Origin: JAHBNG01 sp039028975
GTDB lineage: Bacteria > Chloroflexota > Anaerolineae > Caldilineales > Caldilineaceae
Reading direction: 5' to 3'
Assembly (NCBI GenBank): GCA_039028975.1
Contig: JBCCHB010000001.1
Span: 124,001 to 188,000, forward strand
DNA length: 64,000 bases
The notes beneath the pieces are model-generated. The model was not told the origin of the DNA. It saw only the letters and a program-made list of their open reading frames with translations, and searched no databases. The position numbers and the translations under genes are program-made. Numbering within the stretch: the first letter of the stretch is position 1; each line of letters opens with the position of its first letter. This document shows, piece after piece, positions 18,273 to 25,979 of the stretch.

Positions 18273-18896
18273 ATGCAAGTTGCTATGCTCAACTCGGTCA
18301 AGACAATCACAAAGACCGAAGCGTCAAATGCCGCCAGAGACTATGTAAAAGCGACGCTAGGTAACTCTTTTGATGTTGCCAGACCTCAATTTTTTGAGGA
18401 GGACCATAGTTGGTCATTCTTTATCGAACAGCGATTCTCTGATCTCGACACCCCTGTGACGACGGGACGTATCTGGATAGACGCTGAAATGGGTAAGGTA
18501 ACCCCCTTAACGGATGATGCAATCTGGGATGTGCAACAGTGTGCCCTTGTACGTGCGGAGCACAAGCGTGGTAATCGGATTGCGCGTGGTGCAGATGGGC
18601 TCGTTTTGCCTTACCAAGCCAAAATCAAAGTAAATGCCTACATGAGTAACGTTGTTAACTTCTTCTTTGAGGCGAAAGGTCAACCGAGCCTAATTCAAGG
18701 GCGACCACCATTCTGGCGTGTAACAACTGCACTACGCCTACCAGACGATGGTAAAATAGCCGATTTTGGAACAGTCGACGTAAATGCTATCAGCGGGAGC
18801 GTTGTAGCCCTAACTGAAGAAGAAATCAAAGCCAGACAGGAAAAATCAAAACATGCTGCTCAATGTGCCAAATGTGCGACAACGTCAGCAGGCTGA
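18273..18896 (+). CDS. uncharacterised protein with two PepSY-like modules
   Basis: A 207-residue protein I do not recognise as a named family. Two similar halves each end in a strand-turn pattern: GRIWIDAEMGKVTPLTDDAI near residue 75 and DFGTVDVNAISGSVVALTEE near residue 175. That pattern resembles PepSY-type inhibitory domains. I chose the ATG at 18273 because GGAGG lies about 9 nt upstream; an earlier ATG at 18240 lacks one. No signal peptide. Its last 44 bases overlap the C39-like protease gene, implying translational coupling. A protease propeptide or inhibitor role is an inference. Confidence 0.6.
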   Translation: MQVAMLNSVKTITKTEASNAARDYVKATLGNSFDVARPQFFEEDHSWSFFIEQRFSDLDTPVTTGRIWIDAEMGKVTPLTDDAIWDVQQCALVRAEHKRGNRIARGADGLVLPYQAKIKVNAYMSNVVNFFFEAKGQPSLIQGRPPFWRVTTALRLPDDGKIADFGTVDVNAISGSVVALTEEEIKARQEKSKHAAQCAKCATTSAG

Positions 18897-19320
18897 CTGT
18901 TTAGCGGCATGCGCACAAATGGTACTAACTTATCTGGGCGAGCAAGTTGATTACAATCGCCTCCTTCGTATCCTAGATACGACAGAAAATGGTACCCCTT
19001 TTTCGAACATCAGACGTTTGACATCTCTTGGTCTCTTTGTAGAGCAAGACGAATATATTGATGATCTTACACTTGTGGCTCACTATCTTGACCTACGACT
19101 ACCTATAATTATAGGTGTAAAGACGTGGGGACTTTCGTACTGGCGGCCGATCGATACAAACCATGCAGTCGTCATTGTTGGCCTAAGCGATAGTGACATC
19201 TATATCAATGATCCGGCGTTCGATGAAGCCCCCAAAGTTATCAAGGAAGACGATTTCTTATACGCATGGTTAGGCCACGATTTTCGGTATGCCATCATTG
19301 GTCTGATTGCGCCAGGGTAG
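18853..19320 (+). CDS. C39-like papain-fold cysteine peptidase
   Basis: A 155-residue stand-alone C39-type peptidase domain. The cysteine is in QQADCLAACAQMVLTYLGE, the histidine in DTNHAVVIVGLSDSD, and the following aspartate in YINDPAFDEAP. This is the order of C39 bacteriocin-processing peptidases and their soluble relatives. It has no ABC transporter domains, so it is not a full bacteriocin exporter. The gene overlaps the PepSY-like gene by 44 bp. AGGA lies about 11 nt before the ATG. The pair is inserted between two hyuA paralogues. Confidence 0.8.
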   Translation: MLLNVPNVRQRQQADCLAACAQMVLTYLGEQVDYNRLLRILDTTENGTPFSNIRRLTSLGLFVEQDEYIDDLTLVAHYLDLRLPIIIGVKTWGLSYWRPIDTNHAVVIVGLSDSDIYINDPAFDEAPKVIKEDDFLYAWLGHDFRYAIIGLIAPG

Positions 19321-19479
19321 AAACTCTTACAATCAAAGACTGACCGATAAAGTGATAGTCCGGTGTACATACTTCATAATTCTGTTTAGGCCTAGGGCTT
19401 GAAGGAGCCTAACCCAAAAGGTGTGCTTACTGAACGGTTTTTGAGTGGTCTTAGTCTCAAACCATTTCCCTTCTACACC

Positions 19480-19560
19480 GCACTCGCTCATAGATGAAAT
19501 TGAATTCGACTGATTTACCCGACTGAGCGTGGTCAAATCCAGTCTCATCTATGGCAGTGC
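19480..19560. repeat. palindrome family copy 3 (inverted orientation)
   Basis: Arms GCACT/AGTGC (19480-19484, 19556-19560) and CATAGATGA/TCATCTATG (19489-19497, 19545-19553), with the same asymmetric internal loop (CGCT opposite GC). Relative to copies 1 and 2 it is reversed. Outer pairs differ from copy 1 (CTTGACT/AGTCAAG), yet remain complementary. It abuts the hyuA2 promoter. Confidence 0.8.
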
Positions 19561-19564
19561 TCTG

Positions 19565-19570
19565 TATAAT
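19565..19570 (+). promoter_or_regulatory. -10 box of hyuA2
   Basis: TATAAT about 20 bp upstream of the GTG start of hyuA2. The region where a -35 box would lie falls inside the right arm of palindrome copy 3, so the palindrome could affect initiation. Confidence 0.4.
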
Positions 19571-19589
19571 GTAAACAAGAGGAAGCTCG

Positions 19590-21764
19590 GTGAATACTCA
19601 AAACGCATCCACCCGCTATCGATTCGGCTTTGACATTGGCGGCACATTTACTGACTTTGTCCTAATCAATACCACGTCTGGTGAGATTCATAGCTACAAA
19701 ACCCTAACGACACCCCATCAACCGGCCCAAGCGGTTATCGAAGGTTGGCAAAAACTGCTCACGGAAGTTGGTGCGGCTGGCTCCGCGGTAGAGACAGCCA
19801 TTCATGGAACGACCCTCATCACCAATGCCCTAATCGAACGCAAAGGGGCTGTTACCCTTCTGGTGACAACCTCTGGCTTTAGCGATGTGCTCGATACCCA
19901 GCGTGAGATGCGCTATGACATCTATGATTTGCATGCACCGCCAGTGGTGCACCTTGTGCCGCGCCCGTTGCGCTTCGAGATCGAGGAACGGTTGGATGGT
20001 TTTGGCAATGTGGTGGCTCCGCTCAAGCTGGATGGCTTGGAAACCATGCTTGCGCAATTGCAGGCTGCAGACGTCGTAGAAAATGTTGGGGCAGTTGCTG
20101 TTTGTCTTCTGCACTCTTTCATCAACCCAGAACACGAGGCACAGGTGGGCGCTTGGCTAGCCGAGCATATGCCTGATGCATGCATCTCGCTCTCGTCGGA
20201 TGTGGCCCCGCAAATCCGTGAATATGAGCGCATGTCGACCACCGTCTGCAATGCCTATGTACAGCCGCTAACGGCCCGCTATTTGGGACAACTTCAGGAG
20301 GAGCTTGGGCAAAACGGCTTTGACAAGCAGATCTATCTGATGCTCTCTAGTGGCGGCATCACCACGCTGGAAACGGCGGTGCAATTGCCTGTGCGCCTCA
20401 TCGAATCCGGGCCTGCGGCAGGAGTATTGGCGGCTAGCTTTTACGGCGAAATGACCAACCAGCAAAATCTAGTCTCCTTTGATATGGGTGGCACCACGGC
20501 CAAGATGTGCGTCATTCGCAATGGTGAACCGACCATGGCCGACAACTTCGAGGTGGCCCGGGTCCATCGCTTCAAGCGGGGCAGCGGGCTGCCCGTGCGT
20601 GTGCCAACCATCGAGCTGATAGAGATTGGGGCCGGCGGTGGCAGCATTGCGCATATTGATGAACTTGGTCTGCTCAAGGTCGGGCCAGAGTCAGCAGGCG
20701 CTGATCCTGGACCAGCTAGCTATGGGCTTGGCGGTACTCAACCCACGGTGACCGATGCCGATCTAGTGCTGGGGTACCTGAATCCTGATTACTTCCTAGG
20801 CGGTCGCATGAGCCTAAATGTGGCCGCTGCTGAAGAGGCTATCGGCACGGCCATCGCAAAAACGTTAGGCATGGATCTACTGGCTGCGGCCAACGGTATC
20901 TTTCAGGTGGTGAATGAAAATATGATCTCGGCCACCAGAGTGCATGTGGCGGAACAGGGCGCCGACCCGCGGGATCTGACGCTAATTGCCTTTGGTGGCG
21001 CTGGTCCTGTCCATGCCTACGAGATTGCTCGGGCCTTGAAGATGCAGGGCTATATCTGTCCTGCAAGTGCTGGTGTTGCTTCGGCCCTAGGCTTTCTCAC
21101 TGCACCTATCGCCTTTGAGTTTGCTCGAACCTTCATGGCTAAAATTACGCCCGAGACGCTGGCAGAGATGGACACCATCTTTAGCGAACTAGAAGCAGAA
21201 GGACGTCAGCAACTGTATGATGCAGGTGTCCCTGCGGATGCGATTGTCTTTACACGGCGCGCTGATATGCGTCACGTCGGGCAAGGCCATGAGATTAGCG
21301 TTACCTTGCCTTATCCGCCTCTGAGCGAAGTCGATTTAGACCAGGAACTGCGCCCTTACTTCTATTCTTGTTACGAACAGATATACGGATATGCCCATCG
21401 TCATTTGGGGCTGGAAATCGCAACTTGCCGTCTAACGGCCAGCGGTCCGCGGCCAAAGATTGCCCTGCAGGAGGCGACCGATATGGAGGGTAACTCTGCA
21501 CAAGAGGCAATCAAGGGACATCGGCGCGTCTACTTTGCCGAATTGAATGAAGCAGTGGATACGGTTGTGTACGATCGGTATCGGCTGCCTGCCGGTGCGA
21601 CGTTTGATGGACCAGCTATTGTAGAAGAACGAGATTCGACTGCTGTGGTTGGTCCCCAGGGTCAAGCGTCTATTGATTCTTATGCGAATTTAGTGGTGAT
21701 CATAAGTGAAACCAAAAAAGGAATCATAAATAGAACGCAGATGAACACAGATGAACACAGATGA
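19590..21764 (+). CDS. hydantoinase A/oxoprolinase family protein (HyuA2)
   Basis: A 724-residue paralogue of HyuA1 with the same loops (FDIGGTFTDFVLIN and SFDMGGTTAKMC) and long identical stretches around REYERMSTTVCNAYVQPLT. GTG start with GAGGA 7 nt upstream. The conserved protein ends near SYANLVVII; the last 18 or so residues run into an intergenic ATGAACACAG tandem repeat and are probably non-functional. The stop is 89 bp before hyuB2, so A2 and B2 are the clearest matched pair in the window. Confidence 0.93.
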   Translation: MNTQNASTRYRFGFDIGGTFTDFVLINTTSGEIHSYKTLTTPHQPAQAVIEGWQKLLTEVGAAGSAVETAIHGTTLITNALIERKGAVTLLVTTSGFSDVLDTQREMRYDIYDLHAPPVVHLVPRPLRFEIEERLDGFGNVVAPLKLDGLETMLAQLQAADVVENVGAVAVCLLHSFINPEHEAQVGAWLAEHMPDACISLSSDVAPQIREYERMSTTVCNAYVQPLTARYLGQLQEELGQNGFDKQIYLMLSSGGITTLETAVQLPVRLIESGPAAGVLAASFYGEMTNQQNLVSFDMGGTTAKMCVIRNGEPTMADNFEVARVHRFKRGSGLPVRVPTIELIEIGAGGGSIAHIDELGLLKVGPESAGADPGPASYGLGGTQPTVTDADLVLGYLNPDYFLGGRMSLNVAAAEEAIGTAIAKTLGMDLLAAANGIFQVVNENMISATRVHVAEQGADPRDLTLIAFGGAGPVHAYEIARALKMQGYICPASAGVASALGFLTAPIAFEFARTFMAKITPETLAEMDTIFSELEAEGRQQLYDAGVPADAIVFTRRADMRHVGQGHEISVTLPYPPLSEVDLDQELRPYFYSCYEQIYGYAHRHLGLEIATCRLTASGPRPKIALQEATDMEGNSAQEAIKGHRRVYFAELNEAVDTVVYDRYRLPAGATFDGPAIVEERDSTAVVGPQGQASIDSYANLVVIISETKKGIINRTQMNTDEHR

Positions 21765-21770
21765 ACACAA
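21741..21770. repeat. ATGAACACAG tandem repeat
   Basis: Three direct 10-bp units, the last with one change. The first units are translated as the C-terminal tail of HyuA2. Similar GAACACAGAT repeats are common intergenic sequences in environmental genomes (from memory). Confidence 0.8.
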
Positions 21771-21853
21771 ATGTAAATCTTGAGAATCCTGAAAATCTGT
21801 GTCCAAAAACTTTCTAGGATTTCCTTATCCCAATCTGAAAATTGATAAAGAGT

Positions 21854-23494
21854 ATGCAACAAACAATCGACCCCATCACCCTCGAAATCCAGTGGCAGCG
21901 CCTCATCAGCATTATGGACGAGGTGGACAACGCAACCGTCCGCACCTCCTTTTCGACCATCGTGGGCGACAGCCGCGACTTTGCCTGCATTCTAGTTGAT
22001 CAGACCGGTTCGTCGCTCTGCCAATCCAGCTTCAGCCCACCAAATTTCTGTGTGGTGCTGCCCCGCACCTCCAAGATTCTGCTCGACAAGTTCCCGCTAG
22101 AGACGCTGCAAGATGGCGATGTTCTCTGCACCAACGATCCGTGGATTGGCACTGGCCATCTGCCCGACTATGTGGTTTTGACTCCCGTCTTCTGGCAGGG
22201 GAAACCAGTTGCCTTTATGGGGACAGTAGCCCATCTGGCCGACGTGGGCGGGCACCGGGGAGATATCGAAGCGTATGATGTCTTTACCGAGGGCATTCGT
22301 GTGCCGCCCTCCAAACTCTATGAGGCGGGCCAGGAAAACGAACTGCTCTTTGAGATCATTGGCAACAACTGTCGCGTGCCCAATATGGTGCTGGGTGATT
22401 TGCGCGCAATCGTGGGGACACATCAGTTGGGTGCACGGAGGCTGCGAGAATTTCTTGACGACTATCAGATGAACGATATTGTGGCTCTCTCTGACGAAAT
22501 CCATACTCGTTCGGAGACGCTCATGCGTCAGCGCATCGAAGCCCTGCCTGATGGGGAATATGAATTTGGTCTGGACATCGATGGTTATATCGAAATCGTC
22601 CATCTTCACGCCAAAGTAAAGGTACAGGGGTCGGATATCTTCGTCGACTACGCAGGCACATCCCCCCAGACGAGACTTGGTTCCATCAACTGCGTCTATA
22701 ACACAACCTATGCATCGACTCTCTATCCTTTCAAATGTGCCCTTGTTCCGCAGATTCCCAACAACGAAGGGCTATTCCGACCTGTCCATGTAACAGCCCC
22801 AGAAGGCTGCATCCTCAACTGTGAGCAGACCTATCCAGTGCAGGCCCGGGCCAAAGTCACCAACAACATCAACCAAGTTCTCTTTGGAGCAGTCTGGCCC
22901 ATTTTGGGGGAACATGCACAAGCTGGCAGCGGCTCGATTTGGCCCTTTAGCGTTAGCGGTCAGGTCGACGGCTATGGCACCTTCTCGGTTCACATTCTGC
23001 CCCACGGCGGTCGAGGGGCTATGCGCGAGCTGGACGGTCTGGTACCGATTGCCTTTCCCCACAACAGTGCAGTGACCGCAACCGAAATTATGGAGACCCA
23101 GGCACCATTGTTGATGCTGAAGAAAGAGTTTCTGCCCGATTCGGCAGGTGCTGGACGGCGGCGAGGTGGTATTAGCCAGGTGATTACCTTCCGCAATATT
23201 GGGGATACGGCCTACATGGCCCGCGTCCGACCAGATAAAATGTTCTGCGAGCCTCCAGGCTTGAATGGCGGCCAGCCAGGGAAAGTCGGCGAGGTGCGTA
23301 TGAATGGTGAACTCATTACGCGCTTTCCACCACTTGACTTCAAGCCGGGCGATGAGATCGAGATGCGCATGCCCGGTGGTGCCGGATTTGGACCTGTTGA
23401 AGAACGGGAACGGGAACAGGTTCTATATGACTTAGCGATGGGATATATTACAGTAAATCATGCAAAAAAAGAGTACCGATTGGCACAAGATTAG
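21854..23494 (+). CDS. hydantoinase B/oxoprolinase family protein (HyuB2)
   Basis: A 546-residue HyuB subunit, near-twin of HyuB1. It shares ITLEIQWQRLISIMDEVDNA, GDVLCTNDPWIGTGHLPDYV, AHLADVGGHRGDIE, SAGAGRRRGGISQ and MPGGAGFG. The frame extends to a TTG at 21842; the ATG at 21854 gives the family N-terminus. It follows hyuA2 on the same strand and should form a heteromeric complex with it. A 145-bp gap separates it from the DUF433 gene, which has its own promoter. Confidence 0.93.
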   Translation: MQQTIDPITLEIQWQRLISIMDEVDNATVRTSFSTIVGDSRDFACILVDQTGSSLCQSSFSPPNFCVVLPRTSKILLDKFPLETLQDGDVLCTNDPWIGTGHLPDYVVLTPVFWQGKPVAFMGTVAHLADVGGHRGDIEAYDVFTEGIRVPPSKLYEAGQENELLFEIIGNNCRVPNMVLGDLRAIVGTHQLGARRLREFLDDYQMNDIVALSDEIHTRSETLMRQRIEALPDGEYEFGLDIDGYIEIVHLHAKVKVQGSDIFVDYAGTSPQTRLGSINCVYNTTYASTLYPFKCALVPQIPNNEGLFRPVHVTAPEGCILNCEQTYPVQARAKVTNNINQVLFGAVWPILGEHAQAGSGSIWPFSVSGQVDGYGTFSVHILPHGGRGAMRELDGLVPIAFPHNSAVTATEIMETQAPLLMLKKEFLPDSAGAGRRRGGISQVITFRNIGDTAYMARVRPDKMFCEPPGLNGGQPGKVGEVRMNGELITRFPPLDFKPGDEIEMRMPGGAGFGPVEEREREQVLYDLAMGYITVNHAKKEYRLAQD

Positions 23495-23533
23495 CTATCC
23501 GCGAGCTTGACTCTATGATCCTGGCTAATGTGC

Positions 23534-23539
23534 TATAAT
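23534..23539 (+). promoter_or_regulatory. extended -10 promoter of the DUF433/DUF5615 pair
   Basis: TATAAT preceded by TG-C, an extended -10 element, 100 bp before the DUF433 start. A TTGACT lies 21 bp upstream, too far for an ideal -35. It would make the TA pair independent of hyuB2. Confidence 0.45.
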
Positions 23540-23639
23540 TAGCCTATGTTATCTCAGTGTGCAATCAAAGTAGATTTTTGGTTTACAAAATCGTTCTTTG
23601 ATTGGATTTTTTAGGACATTTGTTAGGAATAGCTAAACA

Positions 23640-23879
23640 ATGAACATAGAGACTTTGCTAAACCGGATTACAATCGATCCAGAAATCTGTCATGGAAAAC
23701 CGTGTATTCGACATTTACGATACCCTGTCGAGAGTATTCTTGAACTACTTAGTGCAGGAATGACAAATGATGAGATCTTAGCTGACTATGACGATTTAGA
23801 ATATGAAGACATTCTTGCAACTTTGGCTTTTGCGACCCGCTTAGCCCAAGTTAAGCGATTAGAGACAGTCTTTGCATGA
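23640..23879 (+). CDS. DUF433 antitoxin
   Basis: A 79-residue DUF433 protein: RITIDPEICHGKPCIRHLRY and the helical DEILADYDDLEYEDILATLAF are typical. DUF433 proteins carry a winged or HTH-like fold and act as antitoxins for DUF5615 PIN-like toxins. Its stop overlaps the partner start by 4 bp (ATGA), indicating translational coupling. AGGA lies upstream of the ATG. The pair sits between hyuB2 and hyuB3. Confidence 0.88.
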   Translation: MNIETLLNRITIDPEICHGKPCIRHLRYPVESILELLSAGMTNDEILADYDDLEYEDILATLAFATRLAQVKRLETVFA

Positions 23880-24229
23880 AATTTCTTGTGGATGCTCAAT
23901 TACCGAGAAGACTTGCCAATTTCTTGCGAACGGCGGGCTATGATGCGATTCACACGCGTGATTTGCCGCTAGAAAATCGCACACCTGATACAATTATCAA
24001 TGAAGTGTCCATGACAGAACACCGTATTGTCATTACAAAAGATTCTGACTTTACAGATTCACACCTTCTCAAGAATGAGCCTTACAAGTTGTTATTGATT
24101 TCGACTGGCAATATCAAAAATGACGATCTTCTCAGCTTATTTGAGCAGAATTTAGACCGTATTGTTGAAGCATTTGCTACCCATACTTATGTAGAATTAG
24201 ATCGTCATCACTTGACTATCCATATGTAA
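23876..24229 (+). CDS. DUF5615 PIN-like toxin
   Basis: A 117-residue protein of the Mut7-C/DUF5615 PIN-like group. It opens with MKFLVDAQLPRRLANFLRTA, the first acidic residue of the nuclease site, and has the TKDSDFTDSHLL acidic motif in the middle. The predicted role is a ribonuclease toxin countered by the DUF433 protein. It appears intact. 23 bp separate it from the hyuB3 start. Confidence 0.85.
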   Translation: MKFLVDAQLPRRLANFLRTAGYDAIHTRDLPLENRTPDTIINEVSMTEHRIVITKDSDFTDSHLLKNEPYKLLLISTGNIKNDDLLSLFEQNLDRIVEAFATHTYVELDRHHLTIHM

Positions 24230-24252
24230 TTTGAACTTTGTGTGTGAACGTT

Positions 24253-25950
24253 ATGGCAACACTTGACCCCATCAGCCTAGAAATCCAATGGCAACGACTT
24301 GTCGCCATTGCTGACGAAATCGACAACGCAGTCATCCGCACTTCTTTCTCCACCATTGTGGGCGAGAGCCACGACTTTGGCTGCGCATTGATGGATGCTG
24401 CCGGAGCCGGATTGGCTCAAGCCCAATGGAGTCCACCTCAATTCTGCACCATGCTGCCGCGAACGACCCGCGCCATGCTGCAGAAATTCCCCGCAGAGAC
24501 CCTACAGGAAGGGGACGTGCTGGCGACCAATGATCCCTGGATTGGGAGTACACATCTACCCGATTACAACTTGGTTTCGCCGGTCTTTCACAATGGCAAG
24601 CTTGTGGCCTTTATGGGCACTGTGGCTCATGTGTCCGATGTAGGCGGTCACCTGGGCGACCTGGAAGCGAGCGACATGTTTATGGAAGGCACACGCGTGA
24701 TGCCCAACAAGTTTTATGTAGCGGGCAAGGTTGTGCCGATGGTTGAAGAATTTATCGCCGCCAATTGCCGCGTACCTGACATGGTACTGGGCGACCTACA
24801 CGCCATTGTTGGGACCCATCAGATCGGCATCCGGCGTTTGCGCGAATTTTTAGACGACTATGACCTGGATGACATCAGTGAGCTTTCGGCTGCCATCCAA
24901 GGGCGCTCCGAGCAGGCGCTGCGTCAAGCAATTGCCGACTTGCCTGATGGCGTCTCCGAGTATGAAGTCACTGCGGATGGTTACTTAGAGCCATTTACGC
25001 TACGTATTCGCATTGAAATCCGGGGCGATGAGTTGAGCATGGACTTTGCTGGAAGCTCTCCGCAGCAGTGGCATTCGGCCATCAACGCAGCCTTTAACAT
25101 TAGCTATGCAACCGCGGTCTATCCCATTAAGGCCATGTTGGCCGCGCACATTCCCAACAATGATGGTTTGGTGCGACCGCTCAAAATTACGGCGCCTGAA
25201 GGTTCTATCGTCAATTGCACCTTTCCAGCACCAGTCAACGCGCGGGCCAAGGTCATCAAGCATATTCCGCCACTGATCTTTGGTGCCCTTGCGCCACTTT
25301 TGCCGGACGAAACCATTGCGGCCGCGGGCGGCATCTTCCCCTTCCACATTGTGGGCCAGGATGAAATCTACGGCAACTACGCCGTTCATATGTTGCCCCA
25401 TGGCGGCCTCGGCGCAACCAAAAACGCGGATGGTCTGTTGCCCTCTGCTTATCCCCATAACAGCACAGTAACGCCGACAGAGATCATCGAACGTTCCTGT
25501 CCGGTGATCATGGTGCGCAAGGCGATGCTTTTGGACTCAGGCGGGGATGGACGTCGTCGTGGAGGACCTGGGCAAGAGATCGTGGTGCGCTGTATTGCTG
25601 AGAAGCCGATTACCCTGACGATTCGCCCAGATCTGATGAAGTATCCAGCGCCTGGGTTGGACGGGGGAGGCGACGGTGCGCCGGGCGAGGTTTGGCTCAA
25701 TGGCGAGCGGATCACGCGCTTTACACCGATTCAGTGGCAGCCCGGGGAAGAAGTGATCCTGCGTGTTCCAGGCGGCGCCGGTTTTGGCGACCCGAAGCAG
25801 CGCGAGCCGGAACGGGTGCAGGAAGATGTGGCGCTTGGATATGTTAGCGTCCAATCTGCGCGGGAAATTTATGGATTGGACATCAACCTGGACAGAAGCG
25901 CCATGCAGATCGAGTCGATTCGGCGGTATGCGACAAATAATCTGTCTTAG
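24253..25950 (+). CDS. hydantoinase B/oxoprolinase family protein (HyuB3)
   Basis: A 565-residue HyuB that is more diverged than HyuB1 and HyuB2. It keeps LEIQWQRLVAIADEIDNAVI, GDVLATNDPWIGSTHLPDYN, AHVSDVGGHLGDLE and VPGGAGFGDPKQR. Distinct features are a KHIPPLIFGALAPLLPDE segment where the others have NNINQVLFGAVWPILGEH, and a longer C-terminus. The frame opens at TTG 24238; ATG 24253 matches the family start. It has no adjacent hyuA of its own and precedes the M24 gene by 29 bp, so those two probably share an mRNA. It may use HyuA2 or another partner, or act on a different ring. Confidence 0.9.
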   Translation: MATLDPISLEIQWQRLVAIADEIDNAVIRTSFSTIVGESHDFGCALMDAAGAGLAQAQWSPPQFCTMLPRTTRAMLQKFPAETLQEGDVLATNDPWIGSTHLPDYNLVSPVFHNGKLVAFMGTVAHVSDVGGHLGDLEASDMFMEGTRVMPNKFYVAGKVVPMVEEFIAANCRVPDMVLGDLHAIVGTHQIGIRRLREFLDDYDLDDISELSAAIQGRSEQALRQAIADLPDGVSEYEVTADGYLEPFTLRIRIEIRGDELSMDFAGSSPQQWHSAINAAFNISYATAVYPIKAMLAAHIPNNDGLVRPLKITAPEGSIVNCTFPAPVNARAKVIKHIPPLIFGALAPLLPDETIAAAGGIFPFHIVGQDEIYGNYAVHMLPHGGLGATKNADGLLPSAYPHNSTVTPTEIIERSCPVIMVRKAMLLDSGGDGRRRGGPGQEIVVRCIAEKPITLTIRPDLMKYPAPGLDGGGDGAPGEVWLNGERITRFTPIQWQPGEEVILRVPGGAGFGDPKQREPERVQEDVALGYVSVQSAREIYGLDINLDRSAMQIESIRRYATNNLS

Positions 25951-25979
25951 CATATCGTAATCAATCAACAGAGAAAATC

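Noticed and set aside
18853..19320. Bacteriocin export/processing system
   Set aside because: No ABC transporter, no leader peptide gene with a double-glycine site and no modification enzyme nearby.
21741..21770. CRISPR-like array
   Set aside because: 10-bp units with no spacers; a simple tandem repeat.
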